64,000 nt of DNA from Lachnospiraceae bacterium (lineage in GTDB: Bacteria; Bacillota; Clostridia; Lachnospirales; Lachnospiraceae): assembly GCA_015057585.1 (NCBI GenBank), contig SVEF01000011.1, positions 1-64,000 on the forward strand. The letters are read 5' to 3'. Below are positions 1-9,706 of the stretch, piece after piece. The notes below the pieces were generated by a model. That model saw only the letters and a list, made by a program, of their open reading frames with translations, did not search any database and was not told the origin of the DNA. Position 1 is the first letter of the stretch, and every line of letters begins with the position of its first letter. The translations under genes and the position numbers were made by a program.

Positions 1-38
1 TAGCGACGCTTTCGAAGGTTCGAATCCTTCCCCATCCA
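1..38 (+). tRNA. tRNA 3' end, probably tRNA-Tyr (cut by window edge)
   Basis: Only the variable arm, T arm and 3' acceptor strand are present. The T stem-loop GAAGG-TTCGAAT-CCTTC and acceptor CCCATCC plus discriminator A are intact. The AGC-GAC-GCT variable arm points to a class II tRNA, and the T-arm sequence is typical of bacterial tRNA-Tyr; Ser or Leu cannot be excluded without the anticodon. No CCA is encoded. Confidence 0.6.
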
Positions 39-51
39 CTTAACTTAATAT

Positions 52-125
52 CGCGGGGTGGAGCAGTCTGGAAGCTCGTCGGGCTCATAACCCGAAGGTC
101 ATAGGTTCAAATCCTATCCCCGCAA
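52..125 (+). tRNA. initiator tRNA-fMet (CAT)
   Basis: Complete cloverleaf with CAT anticodon. Two initiator hallmarks are visible: a C1xA72 mismatch at the top of the acceptor stem, and three consecutive G-C pairs (GGG/CCC) in the anticodon stem. CCA is not encoded. It is second in the tRNA cluster and loads the formyl-methionine used at start codons. Confidence 0.95.
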
Positions 126-149
126 CTTACATTTTTATGTAAAGTATAT

Positions 150-222
<73 letters not shown>

Positions 223-259
223 TTTTATTTTGCCTAAAACATATACCGTAGAGGAAAAC

Positions 260-288
260 TTGACGAACGAAATACGGTATGATAAAAT
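260..288 (+). promoter_or_regulatory. sigma-A promoter of tRNA-Lys
   Basis: TTGACG at 260-265 and TAAAAT at 283-288, spaced by 17 nt, 21 nt before the tRNA-Lys gene. Confidence 0.65.
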
Positions 289-309
289 ATAAGCCGTGAA
301 AAAATGTAT

Positions 310-382
310 GGGCTACTAGCTCAGGCGGTAGAGCACTTGACTTTTAATCAAGGTGTCGCGGGTTCGAGTCCCGCGTAGCTCA
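310..382 (+). tRNA. tRNA-Lys (TTT)
   Basis: 73-nt cloverleaf with acceptor GGGCTAC/GTAGCTC, anticodon loop CTTTTAA (TTT at 343-345) and T loop TTCGAGT. CCA is not encoded. It has its own promoter (260-288) and is followed at once by an intrinsic terminator. Confidence 0.95.
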
Positions 383-388
383 CTAAAA

Positions 389-426
389 AAGCACATTTTC
401 TAAATCAGAAAATGTGCTTTTTTTTA
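389..426 (+). terminator. Rho-independent terminator of the tRNA cluster
   Basis: Stem GCACATTTTCT / AGAAAATGTGC with a 5-nt loop, followed by a run of eight or more T. Confidence 0.9.
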
Positions 427-454
427 TTTTTACATGGAAACCCAAAAAAAACTA

Positions 455-463
455 TGGTACAAT
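455..463 (+). promoter_or_regulatory. extended -10 promoter before the PdaA-like gene
   Basis: TGG-TACAAT forms an extended -10 element. A weak -35 (TGGAAA) sits 17 nt upstream. The start codon follows at 499 with AGGAGGT in between. Confidence 0.5.
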
Positions 464-498
464 AAAGGTGTTTTAGACAGCAGGAGGTAAAGAGAAGA

Positions 499-1617
499 AT
501 GAAAGGAAAATGGAAAGCGATTTTGATTATTTTAGCACATATCATTTGTGCTGTAGTAGTCATACTTTGTATTGTTAAAAAGGACGAGCTGTTAAAAAAA
601 GAAACCTTAATGACGGTTTCAACTCCGGCACCGAAGGCAACGCAAACACCTGGGGCAACCAGCAGTCCGATACCGACACCAACCGAGGTGCCAAAGGCAA
701 CTTTCACACCGACACCAACCGAGGTGCCAAAGGCAACTTTCACACCGACACCAACGAACACGCCAACACCGACGAACACGCCAACACCGACGAATACGCC
801 AACGAACACACCGACGCCGACACTTACGGCACAGGAAATTCGTGAGGGTGTGAAACAGACGGTACTTGAGAATATAGAAAATGGAGTTTATTCCAATTTA
901 TCGAATAAAAAAGGATCCTGGTGGTTCCGCAGAAAAACAGACCATGTTCCGTCGGGAAGTGGAGAAATCTTTGATATTGAGGAAAATAACGGTTTCTATT
1001 TACAGGAGTATGTGGAAGAAGGAGATAAGGTGGTTTATCTTACTCTTGACTGCGGATACGGGAGTTCAAATACGCCGGTTATGTTGGATATCTTTAAAAA
1101 GCATGACGTAAAGGTTACCTTTTTTGTCACAAAATATTTTGTGGATAAAAATCCAAAGTACCTGAATCGAATGTTAGAAGAGGGACACATGGTTGGTAAC
1201 CATTCCGTGAGTCATCCGGATTTTACTTCCCTGACTGATATGGAGATATACGAAGAAATTATTGGATGCGAGGATGCTTTTTATAAAGCAACGGGACAGC
1301 AAATCAATATGTTCTTCCGTCTTCCAGGGGGCGATTACAGCAAACGTGTTCTGCAGATGATTGATGATCTCGGATACAAGACGATGTTTTGGAGTATCGC
1401 ATACGGAGATTATGATAAAAACAATCAGCCGACAGTAGAGTGGATTATGAATCACTTTGATACGTATCATCATAACGGAGCGCTGATTTTGATGCATAAT
1501 GATTCGGACGGAAATAAAGCAGCAATGGAACAGGTAATTACCTATTTAAAGGAACAGGGTTACCGTTTTGGTACTCTGAATGAATTCTACGCTAAGAACC
1601 GGACAGAAAATGAATAA
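499..1617 (+). CDS. pdaA: membrane-anchored polysaccharide deacetylase, PdaA-like (delta-lactam/cortex type)
   Basis: 372 aa. One N-terminal membrane segment (about 7-26) is followed by a Pro/Thr-rich stalk (about 40-108) and a NodB deacetylase domain (about 175-360). The motif TLDCGYG places the catalytic-base Asp at 184. As in PdaA enzymes, the second Asp of the usual TFDDG motif is replaced. The metal-ligand motif HSVSH is at 235-239, and an RLPGGD loop and an LILMHND motif follow. The PdaA family removes N-acetyl groups from muramic acid, the step before muramic-delta-lactam formation in spore cortex; here it would act outside the membrane. AGGAGG precedes the ATG by 9 nt. The stalk is encoded by 36-nt DNA repeats. 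Family assignment is firm; the sporulation role is inferred. Confidence 0.85.
   Translation: MKGKWKAILIILAHIICAVVVILCIVKKDELLKKETLMTVSTPAPKATQTPGATSSPIPTPTEVPKATFTPTPTEVPKATFTPTPTNTPTPTNTPTPTNTPTNTPTPTLTAQEIREGVKQTVLENIENGVYSNLSNKKGSWWFRRKTDHVPSGSGEIFDIEENNGFYLQEYVEEGDKVVYLTLDCGYGSSNTPVMLDIFKKHDVKVTFFVTKYFVDKNPKYLNRMLEEGHMVGNHSVSHPDFTSLTDMEIYEEIIGCEDAFYKATGQQINMFFRLPGGDYSKRVLQMIDDLGYKTMFWSIAYGDYDKNNQPTVEWIMNHFDTYHHNGALILMHNDSDGNKAAMEQVITYLKEQGYRFGTLNEFYAKNRTENE
672..830 (+). repeat. tandem repeats encoding the Pro/Thr stalk
   Basis: Two exact 36-nt copies (672-707 and 708-743), each starting ACCGACACCAACCGAGG, are followed by shorter ACCGACGAACACGCCA-like units. All keep frame and encode TPTEVPKAT and TPTN repeats, so copy-number change would alter stalk length without frameshift. 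Confidence 0.85.
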
Positions 1618-1737
1618 AAAGCAAAATTTGCATATCTTTTGCACGAGAAAGACTAGCAAATATTTGAAATTCGGTTTATAATAGAACTGAAAAGTGAACT
1701 ATTTAAGTTTTTACTTTAATAAAAGGAGGAAATTAGT

Positions 1738-2391
1738 ATGAAATTCTTCGTAGACACAGCAAATGTGGAAGACATCAAGAAAGCAAATGACATGGGTGTT
1801 ATTTGTGGTGTAACAACAAACCCATCCTTGATTGCAAAGGAAGGAAGAGACTTTGTAGAAGTGATTAAGGAAATCACAAGCATTGTAGACGGCCCGATTA
1901 GTGGTGAAGTTAAGGCAACTACCGTAGATGCGGAAGGCATGATCAAAGAAGGTAGAGAAATTGCAAAAATTCATCCGAATATGGTTGTTAAGATTCCTAT
2001 GACCGTAGAAGGCTTAAAGGCAACAAAGGTGCTTGCATCCGAAGGAATTAAGACAAACGTTACGTTAATTTTCTCTGCAAACCAGGCATTACTTGCGGCA
2101 AGAGCAGGTGCTACTTATGTATCTCCGTTCCTTGGCAGATTAGACGATATTTCTATGCCGGGTATCGATTTAATCCGTACGATTTCTGAAATTTTCGATA
2201 TCTATGGATTGGAAACAGAAATTATTGCAGCAAGCGTAAGAAATCCGATTCATGTAACGGACTGTGCACTTGCAGGTGCTCATATTGCAACTGTTCCTTA
2301 TGGCGTAATCGAGCAGATGACAAAGCATCCTTTAACAGATCAGGGTATCGAAAAGTTCCAGAAGGATTACAAGGCAGTATTTGGTGAATAA
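1738..2391 (+). CDS. fructose-6-phosphate aldolase / short transaldolase
   Basis: 217 aa, the usual size of the FSA/TalC-type short transaldolases. The N-terminus [14 protein letters not shown] and [13 protein letters not shown] are family signatures. The Schiff-base Lys is in the strand reading VVKIPMT. A ThVTLIFS-like strand ([11 protein letters not shown]) and the SPFLGRLDD segment complete the barrel. It transfers a dihydroxyacetone unit in the non-oxidative pentose phosphate pathway. The start is set by AAAGGAGGA upstream. It lies 25 nt before transketolase, its pathway partner, and is almost certainly cotranscribed with it. Whether the protein prefers transaldolase or F6P-aldolase chemistry cannot be read from sequence. 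Confidence 0.9.
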   Translation: MKFFVDTANVEDIKKANDMGVICGVTTNPSLIAKEGRDFVEVIKEITSIVDGPISGEVKATTVDAEGMIKEGREIAKIHPNMVVKIPMTVEGLKATKVLASEGIKTNVTLIFSANQALLAARAGATYVSPFLGRLDDISMPGIDLIRTISEIFDIYGLETEIIAASVRNPIHVTDCALAGAHIATVPYGVIEQMTKHPLTDQGIEKFQKDYKAVFGE

Positions 2392-2416
2392 AGATAAAAG
2401 AAAGGGAGTTACGAAC

Positions 2417-4402
2417 ATGGCTAATATTGATACAATGTCCGTTAACGCAATCCGTGTGTTAGCAGCAGATGCTGTACAGAAGGCAAAGTCCGGTCATCCG
2501 GGTCTTCCTCTTGGTTGTGCGGCAGTAGCTTATGAAGTTTGGGCAAAGGAAATGAAGCACAATCCGGCAAATCCTGATTGGGCAGACAGAGACCGTTTCA
2601 TCCTTTCCGGTGGACATGGTTCTACGCTTTTATATTCGCTTCTTCATCTGTTTGGTTATGGCCTGACAAAGGAAGATATGATGCAGTTCAGACAGTGGGG
2701 TTCTTTGACACCTGGTCATCCGGAATACAGACACACGAAGGGTGTTGAGGCGACAACAGGTCCTCTCGGTGCCGGTATGGCAATGGCAGTTGGTATGGCA
2801 ATGGCAGAAGCGCATCTGGCAGCTAAGTTTAACAAGGAAAACTATCCGGTCGTTGACCATTATACTTATGTGCTCGGTGGCGACGGATGTATGATGGAAG
2901 GTATTTCTTCCGAGGCATTCTCTCTGGCAGGTACCTTAGGTTTACACAAGTTAATCGTAATTTATGATTCCAATAAGATTTCTATCGAAGGAAATACGGA
3001 TATTGCATTCACAGAGGATGTAAAGAAGAGATTTGAAGCATTCGGTTTCCAGACACTCGTTGTAGAAGACGGAAATGATTTAGAGGAAATCCATAAGGCA
3101 ATTGTGGCTGCAAAGGCTGATACCACTCGTCCGTCCATGATTATGGTAAAGACACAGATTGGTTATGGTTGTCCTGCAAAGCAGGGTAAGGCAAGCGCTC
3201 ACGGTGAACCTCTTGGTGATGAGAATGTGGCAGCATTAAAGGAAAACTTAGGCTGGCCGACACAGGAACCGTTCTTTGTACCGGAAGAAGTATATGCAAA
3301 TTATGCAGCAATTTCTGCAGAAAAGGCAAAAGCAGAGGAAGCTTGGAACAAGATGTTTGCAGAATACTGTGCGAAGTATCCGGAAATGAAGGAAGCATGG
3401 GATGCAGAATTCAACATGGATATTGCTAAGGATTTAATTGACAATGAGGAATTCTGGACATACGACGAAAAGCCGGAAGCAACCAGAAATCTCTCCGGTG
3501 TTGTTTTAAACAGATTAAAGAATTATGTGCCAAACTTAATCGGCGGTGCAGCTGACCTTTCTCCTTCCACGAAGACATATATGAAGGATATGGGTGATTT
3601 CTCCAAGGACGATTACACAGGAAGAAACTTACACTTTGGTGTACGTGAGCTTGCAATGGCAGCAATCGGAAATGGTATGACATTACACGGATTACGTGCA
3701 TTTGTTTCCACATTCTTCGTATTCAGTGATTATGTAAAGCCAATGGCAAGACTTTCTTCCTTAATGAGAATTCCGACAACGTATGTGTTGACACACGACA
3801 GTATCGGTGTTGGTGAAGACGGTCCGACCCATGAGCCGATTGAACAGCTTGCTATGCTTCGTTCTATGCCGAACTTCCATGTATTCCGTCCGGCAGATGC
3901 AACAGAAACCATCGCAGCATGGTATAGTGCAGTAACTTCCAAGGAAACACCAACCGCTTTGGTTCTGACAAGACAGAATCTTCCGCAGCTTGCAGGTTCC
4001 TCTAAGGAAGCATTAAAGGGAGCTTATATTTTAGAGGATTCAACAAAGGCGACGCCGGATGCTATTATTATGGCAACAGGTTCCGAAGTACAGCTCGCAG
4101 TAGAAGCAAAGGCAGTACTTGCAGCAGAAGGCGTAGATGTCAGAGTCGTTTCCATGCCATGTATGGATTTATTTGAAGAGCAGTCCGAGGAATACAAGGA
4201 AGCAGTTCTTCCAAAGAATGTACGTGCAAGAGTTGCAGTAGAAGCTTTAATTGACTATGGCTGGGGTAGATATGTGGGATTAGACGGTGCAACCGTTACC
4301 ATGACCGGTTTTGGTGCATCCGCTCCTGCAGCAACCTTGTTTGAAAAATTCGGAATTACAACAGAAAATGTTGTAAAAGCAGTGAAGTCTGTAGTAAAAT
4401 AG
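2417..4402 (+). CDS. tkt: transketolase
   Basis: 661 aa. The thiamine-diphosphate domain contains GGDGCMMEG followed by the N of YDSNKI. The N-terminal SGHPGLPLG segment and the pyrimidine-domain GVRELAM / GEDGPTHEP motifs are typical of transketolase. It catalyses two-carbon transfer between ketoses and aldoses in the pentose phosphate pathway. An upstream in-frame ATG-like start at 2381 overlaps the aldolase stop and has no ribosome site, whereas AAAGGGAG precedes the ATG at 2417, so 2417 is chosen. It forms an operon with the preceding aldolase and ends at an intrinsic terminator. Confidence 0.95.
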   Translation: MANIDTMSVNAIRVLAADAVQKAKSGHPGLPLGCAAVAYEVWAKEMKHNPANPDWADRDRFILSGGHGSTLLYSLLHLFGYGLTKEDMMQFRQWGSLTPGHPEYRHTKGVEATTGPLGAGMAMAVGMAMAEAHLAAKFNKENYPVVDHYTYVLGGDGCMMEGISSEAFSLAGTLGLHKLIVIYDSNKISIEGNTDIAFTEDVKKRFEAFGFQTLVVEDGNDLEEIHKAIVAAKADTTRPSMIMVKTQIGYGCPAKQGKASAHGEPLGDENVAALKENLGWPTQEPFFVPEEVYANYAAISAEKAKAEEAWNKMFAEYCAKYPEMKEAWDAEFNMDIAKDLIDNEEFWTYDEKPEATRNLSGVVLNRLKNYVPNLIGGAADLSPSTKTYMKDMGDFSKDDYTGRNLHFGVRELAMAAIGNGMTLHGLRAFVSTFFVFSDYVKPMARLSSLMRIPTTYVLTHDSIGVGEDGPTHEPIEQLAMLRSMPNFHVFRPADATETIAAWYSAVTSKETPTALVLTRQNLPQLAGSSKEALKGAYILEDSTKATPDAIIMATGSEVQLAVEAKAVLAAEGVDVRVVSMPCMDLFEEQSEEYKEAVLPKNVRARVAVEALIDYGWGRYVGLDGATVTMTGFGASAPAATLFEKFGITTENVVKAVKSVVK

Positions 4403-4436
4403 TCGTAAAGGTTTCCGACCTTTCGATTACTGAATG

Positions 4437-4474
4437 AAAAGCCTTGCAGTAATCTTACTGCAAGGCTTTTATTT
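4437..4474 (+). terminator. intrinsic terminator after tkt
   Basis: Stem AAAAGCCTTGCAGTAA / TTACTGCAAGGCTTTT with a tiny loop, followed by ATTTT. Confidence 0.9.
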
Positions 4475-4498
4475 TCATTGTTGTGAAGGAGAATAGAA

Positions 4499-5302
4499 AT
4501 GAAAAATGAATTATTGCAAATCGGACCGGTTACGATTTACGGATACGGTCTGATGATTGCCATTGGAGTCATTGTGGCATACCTGGTTGGAGAATACAGA
4601 GCAAAAAAACAGGGTCTCAGCCCGGACGAGTTATTTTATTTAACCATTACCTGTCTGGTAGGCGGCATCATTGGAGCAAAGTTTTTGTTCTACATTGTGG
4701 AAATTAAGTCTATTATAGAAAATCCAAAGCTGCTGCTTGATATCAAAAACGGTTTTGTAGTTTATGGCGGAATTATTGGTGGTATTTTTGCCGGATATCT
4801 TTACACGAAAATGAGAAAGTTAAGCTTTTTAAAATATTTTGATTTGGTAATGCCATCGATTGCACTGGCACAGGCATTCGGCCGTATCGGATGTGCATTT
4901 GCAGGCTGCTGTTATGGCAGAGAAACGGACGGATGGTGCCATATTATTTATGAGGAATCTAAATTTGCACCGAACGGAGTTCCGTTGATTCCGACGCAGT
5001 TTATTTCCAGCGGACTGAATTTTATTCACTTTTTCCTGCTGGTGTTCCTGGCAAAAAAGCTGAAAGCAAGTGGTCAGGTGGCCGGTTTTTATCTGGTATT
5101 TTACAGTATTGGCCGGTTTTTCCTGGAATACCTGAGAAATGACCCAAGAGGAAGTGTTAAGTTGTTATCGACATCCCAGTTTATTTCGTTATTTATTTTG
5201 GTAGCAGGTATCGGAGTAATACTAGCGTGTGGATATCTGGCGAAGAAAAATGCGGGGAACGTGGATAAAACAGAAACAATGGAAATTACAGAGGAAGCAT
5301 AG
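4499..5302 (+). CDS. lgt: prolipoprotein diacylglyceryl transferase
   Basis: 267 aa with about seven membrane segments. The family signature appears as GRIGCAFAGCCYGRETD (around 126-142), the Cys-rich variant used in clostridia. GFVVYGGIIGG and YLRNDPRG are the other conserved Lgt regions. The enzyme moves diacylglycerol from phosphatidylglycerol to the lipobox Cys of secreted prolipoproteins, several of which are encoded in this window. GAAGGAGAAT precedes the ATG. It heads a tight gene run with the two-component system and PflX-like gene. Confidence 0.93.
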   Translation: MKNELLQIGPVTIYGYGLMIAIGVIVAYLVGEYRAKKQGLSPDELFYLTITCLVGGIIGAKFLFYIVEIKSIIENPKLLLDIKNGFVVYGGIIGGIFAGYLYTKMRKLSFLKYFDLVMPSIALAQAFGRIGCAFAGCCYGRETDGWCHIIYEESKFAPNGVPLIPTQFISSGLNFIHFFLLVFLAKKLKASGQVAGFYLVFYSIGRFFLEYLRNDPRGSVKLLSTSQFISLFILVAGIGVILACGYLAKKNAGNVDKTETMEITEEA

Positions 5303-5319
5303 AGAAAAGGGTGAAGAAG

Positions 5320-6009
5320 ATGGCAAAAATTTTAATTGTAGAGGATGAAGCAAAGATTGCGAGATTTTTAGAATTGGAATTAAAACACGAAGGATATGAA
5401 GTGGAATTTGCTGCAGACGGACGCATGGGTTTGGAGAAAGCACTTGCACCGGATGTAGATTTGGTGCTTTTGGATATTATGTTACCGGGATTGTCCGGAA
5501 TGGAGGTTTGCCGGAGAGTCCGAATGGAATCCCAGGTGCCGATTATCATGCTGACGGCAAAGGACGATGTGACGGATAAAGTGGCAGGACTTGATATGGG
5601 AGCGGATGATTACATGACAAAGCCGTTTGCTATTGAGGAACTGTTAGCAAGAATACGTGTTACCTTAACAAGACACTCTGGGAAAGCGCAGGAAGAGAGC
5701 AGGGGAATTGCTGAGGAATTGACGTTTGAAAAACTGAAGGTAGATGTAACAGGGCATCAGGTTTCTTATCAGGGAGAGGAAATTACCTTGACAAAAAAGG
5801 AGTTTGATTTATTGGTTTGCCTGTTGGAAAATAAAAATGTTGCAATGTCCAGAGAGCAGTTGTTGAGCAAAGTCTGGGGATATGAGTATATGGGTGATAC
5901 TAACGTGGTAGATGTATATGTCCGCTATTTAAGACAGAAAATTGACGATAAGTACCAGTTTCATATGGTAGAGACAATTCGCGGTATCGGATATATGATT
6001 AAGGAGTAG
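5320..6009 (+). CDS. OmpR/PhoB-family response regulator
   Basis: 229 aa. Receiver domain (1-115) has the acidic pair near 8-9, the phosphoacceptor Asp at 52 in LLDIMLPG, and the conserved Lys in MTKPF. The C-terminal winged-helix DNA-binding domain (about 130-228) ends in VRYLRQKID and TIRGIGYMI. A GTG nine bases upstream lies inside the ribosome site (AAAAGGGTG), so the ATG at 5320 is preferred. It is followed after 6 nt by its sensor kinase. The signal is unknown; position after lgt suggests an envelope-related role, but this is only context. Confidence 0.93.
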   Translation: MAKILIVEDEAKIARFLELELKHEGYEVEFAADGRMGLEKALAPDVDLVLLDIMLPGLSGMEVCRRVRMESQVPIIMLTAKDDVTDKVAGLDMGADDYMTKPFAIEELLARIRVTLTRHSGKAQEESRGIAEELTFEKLKVDVTGHQVSYQGEEITLTKKEFDLLVCLLENKNVAMSREQLLSKVWGYEYMGDTNVVDVYVRYLRQKIDDKYQFHMVETIRGIGYMIKE

Positions 6010-6015
6010 AGAAAC

Positions 6016-7449
6016 ATGAAAGAAGCACAGGGAAAAAAGAGAAGGATGTTTCGTTGGATGGGAGAATGGATTCGTAATTTCCGTCTTTCTCTTTCATTAC
6101 GGATATCACTCAATTATCTGCGCTTTTTTTTAATCAATGGGTTTTTATTTTTTATCCTGATTGGACTTTTATATCTGAGAGAAGAACTGAAGCCGTTTTA
6201 TAATGAGGCAGAGCATATGATTGTTTTGCTGGAGATGGGAGAAGAGCCATTTCAGAAGTATGTAGAGGAAAAAGTTCCGGAAAAAATGATGGTACAAGTA
6301 AAAGCAGGTGGGGAAGTGATAAACCTGTATACTGCAAAGGATACACAATTTGAACAATATACTTATTTCTTTGACTCGATTCATCTTCGTAAAAACGGAG
6401 AATCCTGGACGGTATTGATTTGCGAAAAGCAAGAGCTGGAATATCACGCGGAAGAAGGAAAAATCTTCTTTTATTACGATGTCAGCGAAGGTTTTGGGAA
6501 AATGGTGGCGTTCATAAAAAATGCAACCTTGGTTTATTTGTTTTTGATGCTGTTTATTGTAATAGAGAGCAGGGGAGAGAATAAGAAGATTTTTGAACCG
6601 ATTTCTGAAATGACGGAGACGGCAAGAACGCTGACGGTGGCAAATTTGCACAGTGAACGGTTGCCGGTGAAGGGAACGCAAAAGGAATTACGCGAACTGA
6701 CACAGGTATTTAACGAAATGTTAGACCGTCTGGAGAATTCCTATGAAAGCCAAAAACAATTTGTATCGAATGCGTCACATGAACTTCGTACGCCGATTGC
6801 CGTAATCCAAGGGTATGTGCGGATGCTGGCAAGATGGGGAGCAGAGGATCCGGAAATTTTAAAAGAAGCTATTGATTCGATTGGAGAAGAGTCAAAGGCA
6901 ATGCAGGAATTGGTAGAAAAGTTACTGTTTTTATCACGACATGACAGGAAAACTCTGAAAGTACAAAAGGAATGGTTTTCCATGGGTGAGGTTGTGGAAG
7001 ATATGGTAAGGGAAACCAGAATGGTAACAACGGGACGGGAAATTAAGGTACGCCTTATCCAGAATGTTGCCGTATACGGTGACGATCAATTATTAAAGCA
7101 GGCGATTCGGGTATTCATTGATAATGCAATTAAGTACTCAAGAGAGGGAGATACGATTACTATCGGATGTGAAAACAGAGGCGGTAACTGTATTTTAACG
7201 GTAGAGGATACCGGCATCGGTATGAGAAAAGAAGATGTGAACCATATGTTTGAACGATTTTATCGTTCGGATGATATTCGTGGAAAAATCGAAGGACATG
7301 GACTGGGATTGTCGATTGCGCGGCTGATTGTTTTAGCGCACGCAGGAACCATCAAAATCCGCACGCAGTATACGGTGGGAACCAGTTTTACGATTACGAT
7401 ACCAAGACAGCGTATGGCACCAAAAAAGAAAAGTAAGCAGGACGTATAG
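6016..7449 (+). CDS. sensor histidine kinase
   Basis: 477 aa. Membrane segments at about 35-54 and 168-185 flank an extracytoplasmic sensor of about 110 residues. A HAMP linker (about 190-243) leads to the HisKA domain with phospho-His 255 in SHELRTP. The ATPase domain has the N box (DNAIKYS), the G1 box (DTGIGM) and the GHGLGLSIA box. It would phosphorylate the adjacent response regulator. The ATG follows the regulator stop by 6 nt with only a weak ribosome site, suggesting translational coupling. No known sensor domain is recognised. Confidence 0.93.
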   Translation: MKEAQGKKRRMFRWMGEWIRNFRLSLSLRISLNYLRFFLINGFLFFILIGLLYLREELKPFYNEAEHMIVLLEMGEEPFQKYVEEKVPEKMMVQVKAGGEVINLYTAKDTQFEQYTYFFDSIHLRKNGESWTVLICEKQELEYHAEEGKIFFYYDVSEGFGKMVAFIKNATLVYLFLMLFIVIESRGENKKIFEPISEMTETARTLTVANLHSERLPVKGTQKELRELTQVFNEMLDRLENSYESQKQFVSNASHELRTPIAVIQGYVRMLARWGAEDPEILKEAIDSIGEESKAMQELVEKLLFLSRHDRKTLKVQKEWFSMGEVVEDMVRETRMVTTGREIKVRLIQNVAVYGDDQLLKQAIRVFIDNAIKYSREGDTITIGCENRGGNCILTVEDTGIGMRKEDVNHMFERFYRSDDIRGKIEGHGLGLSIARLIVLAHAGTIKIRTQYTVGTSFTITIPRQRMAPKKKSKQDV

Positions 7450-8349
7450 ATGACAGGCTACCAATGTAAGGATTGTCCGAGAAACTGTGGTATAATACGG
7501 GATTCGGATGAGAAAAAAACGAAGGGATATTGTATGGCGCCTGATTTGCCGAAGGTGGCCAGGGCAGCTTTGCACTTTTGGGAGGAACCTTGTATTTCCG
7601 GGGAGGAAGGATCGGGGACGGTGTTCTTTTCCGGATGCAACCTGCGGTGTGTTTATTGCCAGAATGCCGAAATTGCGAATGGAACGGCGGGAAGAGAAAT
7701 ATCCGTGGAACGGCTGGCGGAAATTTTTCTGGAGTTACAGGAGAAAGGGGCAAATAATATCAATCTGGTGACACCGAGCCATTATTACAGACAAATTAAG
7801 GAGGCATTATTGCTGGTGAAGGAAAAGTTACAAATTCCGGTCATTGCAAATACGTCCTCTTATGATTCTGTGATACAGTTAAAGGAAATGGAAGGGCTCA
7901 TCGATATTTATCTGGCGGATTATAAGTATGCGGATGCAGACCTTGCAAAAAAATATTCGCATGCGAAAGATTATCCGGAAGTTGCATCAAGGGCATTAAA
8001 AGAAATGTTCCGTCAGGTGGGAGAGCCTGTCTTTGACGAAGAGGGCCGGATGAAACAGGGGATGATTGTACGGCATTTGCTGCTTCCGGGGCAAAAAGAA
8101 GATTCAAAAAAAGTATTGCGGTTTTTGTATGATACGTTTGGAGATTCTATTTTTATCAGTATTATGAATCAGTATACTCCGTTGGTAAGAGAAGACGATT
8201 ATCCTGAGCTAAAAAGAAAGATTACCGAAGAGGAATATGAGGAAGTCGTGGAGTATGCGATCTCGCTTGGCATAGAAAATGGATTTATCCAGGAAGGAGA
8301 AACCGCAGAAGAGAGCTTTATTCCTGCGTTTGACGGCGAAGGTGTGTAA
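7450..8349 (+). CDS. radical SAM protein of the PflX family
   Basis: 299 aa. The radical SAM cluster motif is CNLRCVYC (around 66-73). An extra N-terminal Cys group, CKDCPRNCG and GYC, is typical of PflX (COG1313), which resembles pyruvate formate-lyase activating enzymes but whose substrate is unknown. The ATG follows the kinase stop codon with no gap, so it is probably translated by coupling. A shared bidirectional terminator follows. A role as glycyl-radical activase is inferred from family resemblance only, and no glycyl radical enzyme is encoded nearby. Confidence 0.85.
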   Translation: MTGYQCKDCPRNCGIIRDSDEKKTKGYCMAPDLPKVARAALHFWEEPCISGEEGSGTVFFSGCNLRCVYCQNAEIANGTAGREISVERLAEIFLELQEKGANNINLVTPSHYYRQIKEALLLVKEKLQIPVIANTSSYDSVIQLKEMEGLIDIYLADYKYADADLAKKYSHAKDYPEVASRALKEMFRQVGEPVFDEEGRMKQGMIVRHLLLPGQKEDSKKVLRFLYDTFGDSIFISIMNQYTPLVREDDYPELKRKITEEEYEEVVEYAISLGIENGFIQEGETAEESFIPAFDGEGV

Positions 8350-8354
8350 AAAAA

Positions 8355-8400
8355 GAACGCTATGATGTTGCACGTGTGCAGTATCATAGCGCTTTATTTT
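8355..8400. terminator. bidirectional terminator between pflX-like gene and aroA
   Basis: Stem CGCTATGAT / ATCATAGCG with an inner TGCACGTGTGCA palindrome. It is flanked by an A run on the left and a T run on the right, so it can serve both convergent genes. Confidence 0.8.
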
Positions 8401-9692
8401 TGGAAAAGAGAAGAAAGAACATCAAAGTAGTGTTCAAAGGTTTTGGAACAGCATTCCGCATTTTTGATGAGGATGCCATCGGTACGAAGCCCGATAAGGG
8501 AAAGTGCCATTGCAATACGATGATCCTGATAGGTTTCAATGGCAGCGCCATGCGGCGTTCCCGGAGAAATACGTAAACCGTCCGGAAGTTCCGTACAGAG
8601 GATGCCGATGCGGGTTAATTCCGTTATGATAGCGCGTAAACGGTCACATTCCTGGTAGCGGATATGAGAAATACCGGTAATGGTAGTCGGCGTTGTTGCA
8701 AAAGGAGCAATGGCAGCAAGTGTCATCGTTTGATCCGAAAACGCGCTCATATCTACCGTAACCCCCGGGTAAACTGCATTTTTTGGTCCGGAAACAAGGT
8801 AACTGCCAATGGAGTGGTTATAAATAACGCTGCAGTTCATCTGTTGTAAAACAGAAAGGAAATGCAAATCGCCCTGCAGGGAATGTTCCGGAATGCGTGC
8901 AACGGTCATGGAAATGCCGAGAAGCGGGGCCATGGCATAAAAGTAGCAGGCGGCAGAGACATCGGGTTCGATAAAATAGTCTTGGGCATGATATGATTGA
9001 CCACCGGAAATGAAAAAGGTAGTTGCATCCGGTCGGTCTACGCGGACACCGAATTGTTCCATCATGGCGATGGTCATCTCGATATAGGCCATACCGTGAG
9101 TTCCTGTAATGTGGATCGTAATATCCTGTGGAAAAAGGCACGAGGAAATTAAGAGGGCACTTAAAAACTGACTGCTTTTGTCAATGTCTACGGTAATTTC
9201 GGATGCAGATAATGTTGATTGATTTTGAATGAGAACAGGCAGGTGATTTTCTTCTTCAGGAAAGGAGAAGGAACTCCCCATTGCCTTTAAGGAAGAAAAC
9301 AATTCCTGCATTGGTCGTTTTTTCATCTGCTCGGAGGCATCAATGAAACAGGAACAGTTTGAAATGCCCAAAAATGCCGTCAGAAATCTGGCAGCAGTAC
9401 CCGCGCTGCCTACATTGATTTTGGCAGCAGGATTTGGAAGGTTTCCACCGGTGCCGCAAAGGATGACCTGTTTTTCGTCCTCGTGAATTTCTACCTGAAA
9501 ACCAAGGGAAATCAGACATTGTAAGAAATGTCTGGAGTCATCAGAAAAAAGCACTCCGCTTAGGGTGCTTTTTCCGTTTGCCAGAGCGGCAAGTAAAAGC
9601 GCCCGGTTCGTGATGCTTTTTGAACCGGGAACCTCTACGAAATATTCTTTTTTATGTTCTGATGTAAATGGTTGGATTTGGATATCAGACAT
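8394..9692 (-). CDS. aroA: 3-phosphoshikimate 1-carboxyvinyltransferase (EPSP synthase)
   Basis: 432 aa. The N-terminal VPGSKSITNRALLLAAL, the NVGSAGTAARFLTAF motif and the C-terminal YQDHRIAMAL / QECDRLRA motifs identify EPSP synthase. It joins shikimate-3-phosphate and phosphoenolpyruvate in chorismate synthesis. It lies 14 nt downstream of the cyclophilin-lipoprotein gene on the same strand and probably shares its promoter. No other aro gene is nearby, which is unusual for a pathway gene. Confidence 0.93.
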   Translation of the reverse strand: MSDIQIQPFTSEHKKEYFVEVPGSKSITNRALLLAALANGKSTLSGVLFSDDSRHFLQCLISLGFQVEIHEDEKQVILCGTGGNLPNPAAKINVGSAGTAARFLTAFLGISNCSCFIDASEQMKKRPMQELFSSLKAMGSSFSFPEEENHLPVLIQNQSTLSASEITVDIDKSSQFLSALLISSCLFPQDITIHITGTHGMAYIEMTIAMMEQFGVRVDRPDATTFFISGGQSYHAQDYFIEPDVSAACYFYAMAPLLGISMTVARIPEHSLQGDLHFLSVLQQMNCSVIYNHSIGSYLVSGPKNAVYPGVTVDMSAFSDQTMTLAAIAPFATTPTTITGISHIRYQECDRLRAIITELTRIGILCTELPDGLRISPGTPHGAAIETYQDHRIAMALSLIGLRTDGILIKNAECCSKTFEHYFDVLSSLFQK

Positions 9693-9706
9693 AATTATCT
9701 CCTGAT

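Noticed and set aside
1711-1974. Minus-strand frames over the start of the aldolase gene
   Set aside because: They are antisense to a well-supported gene and no ribosome site is present.
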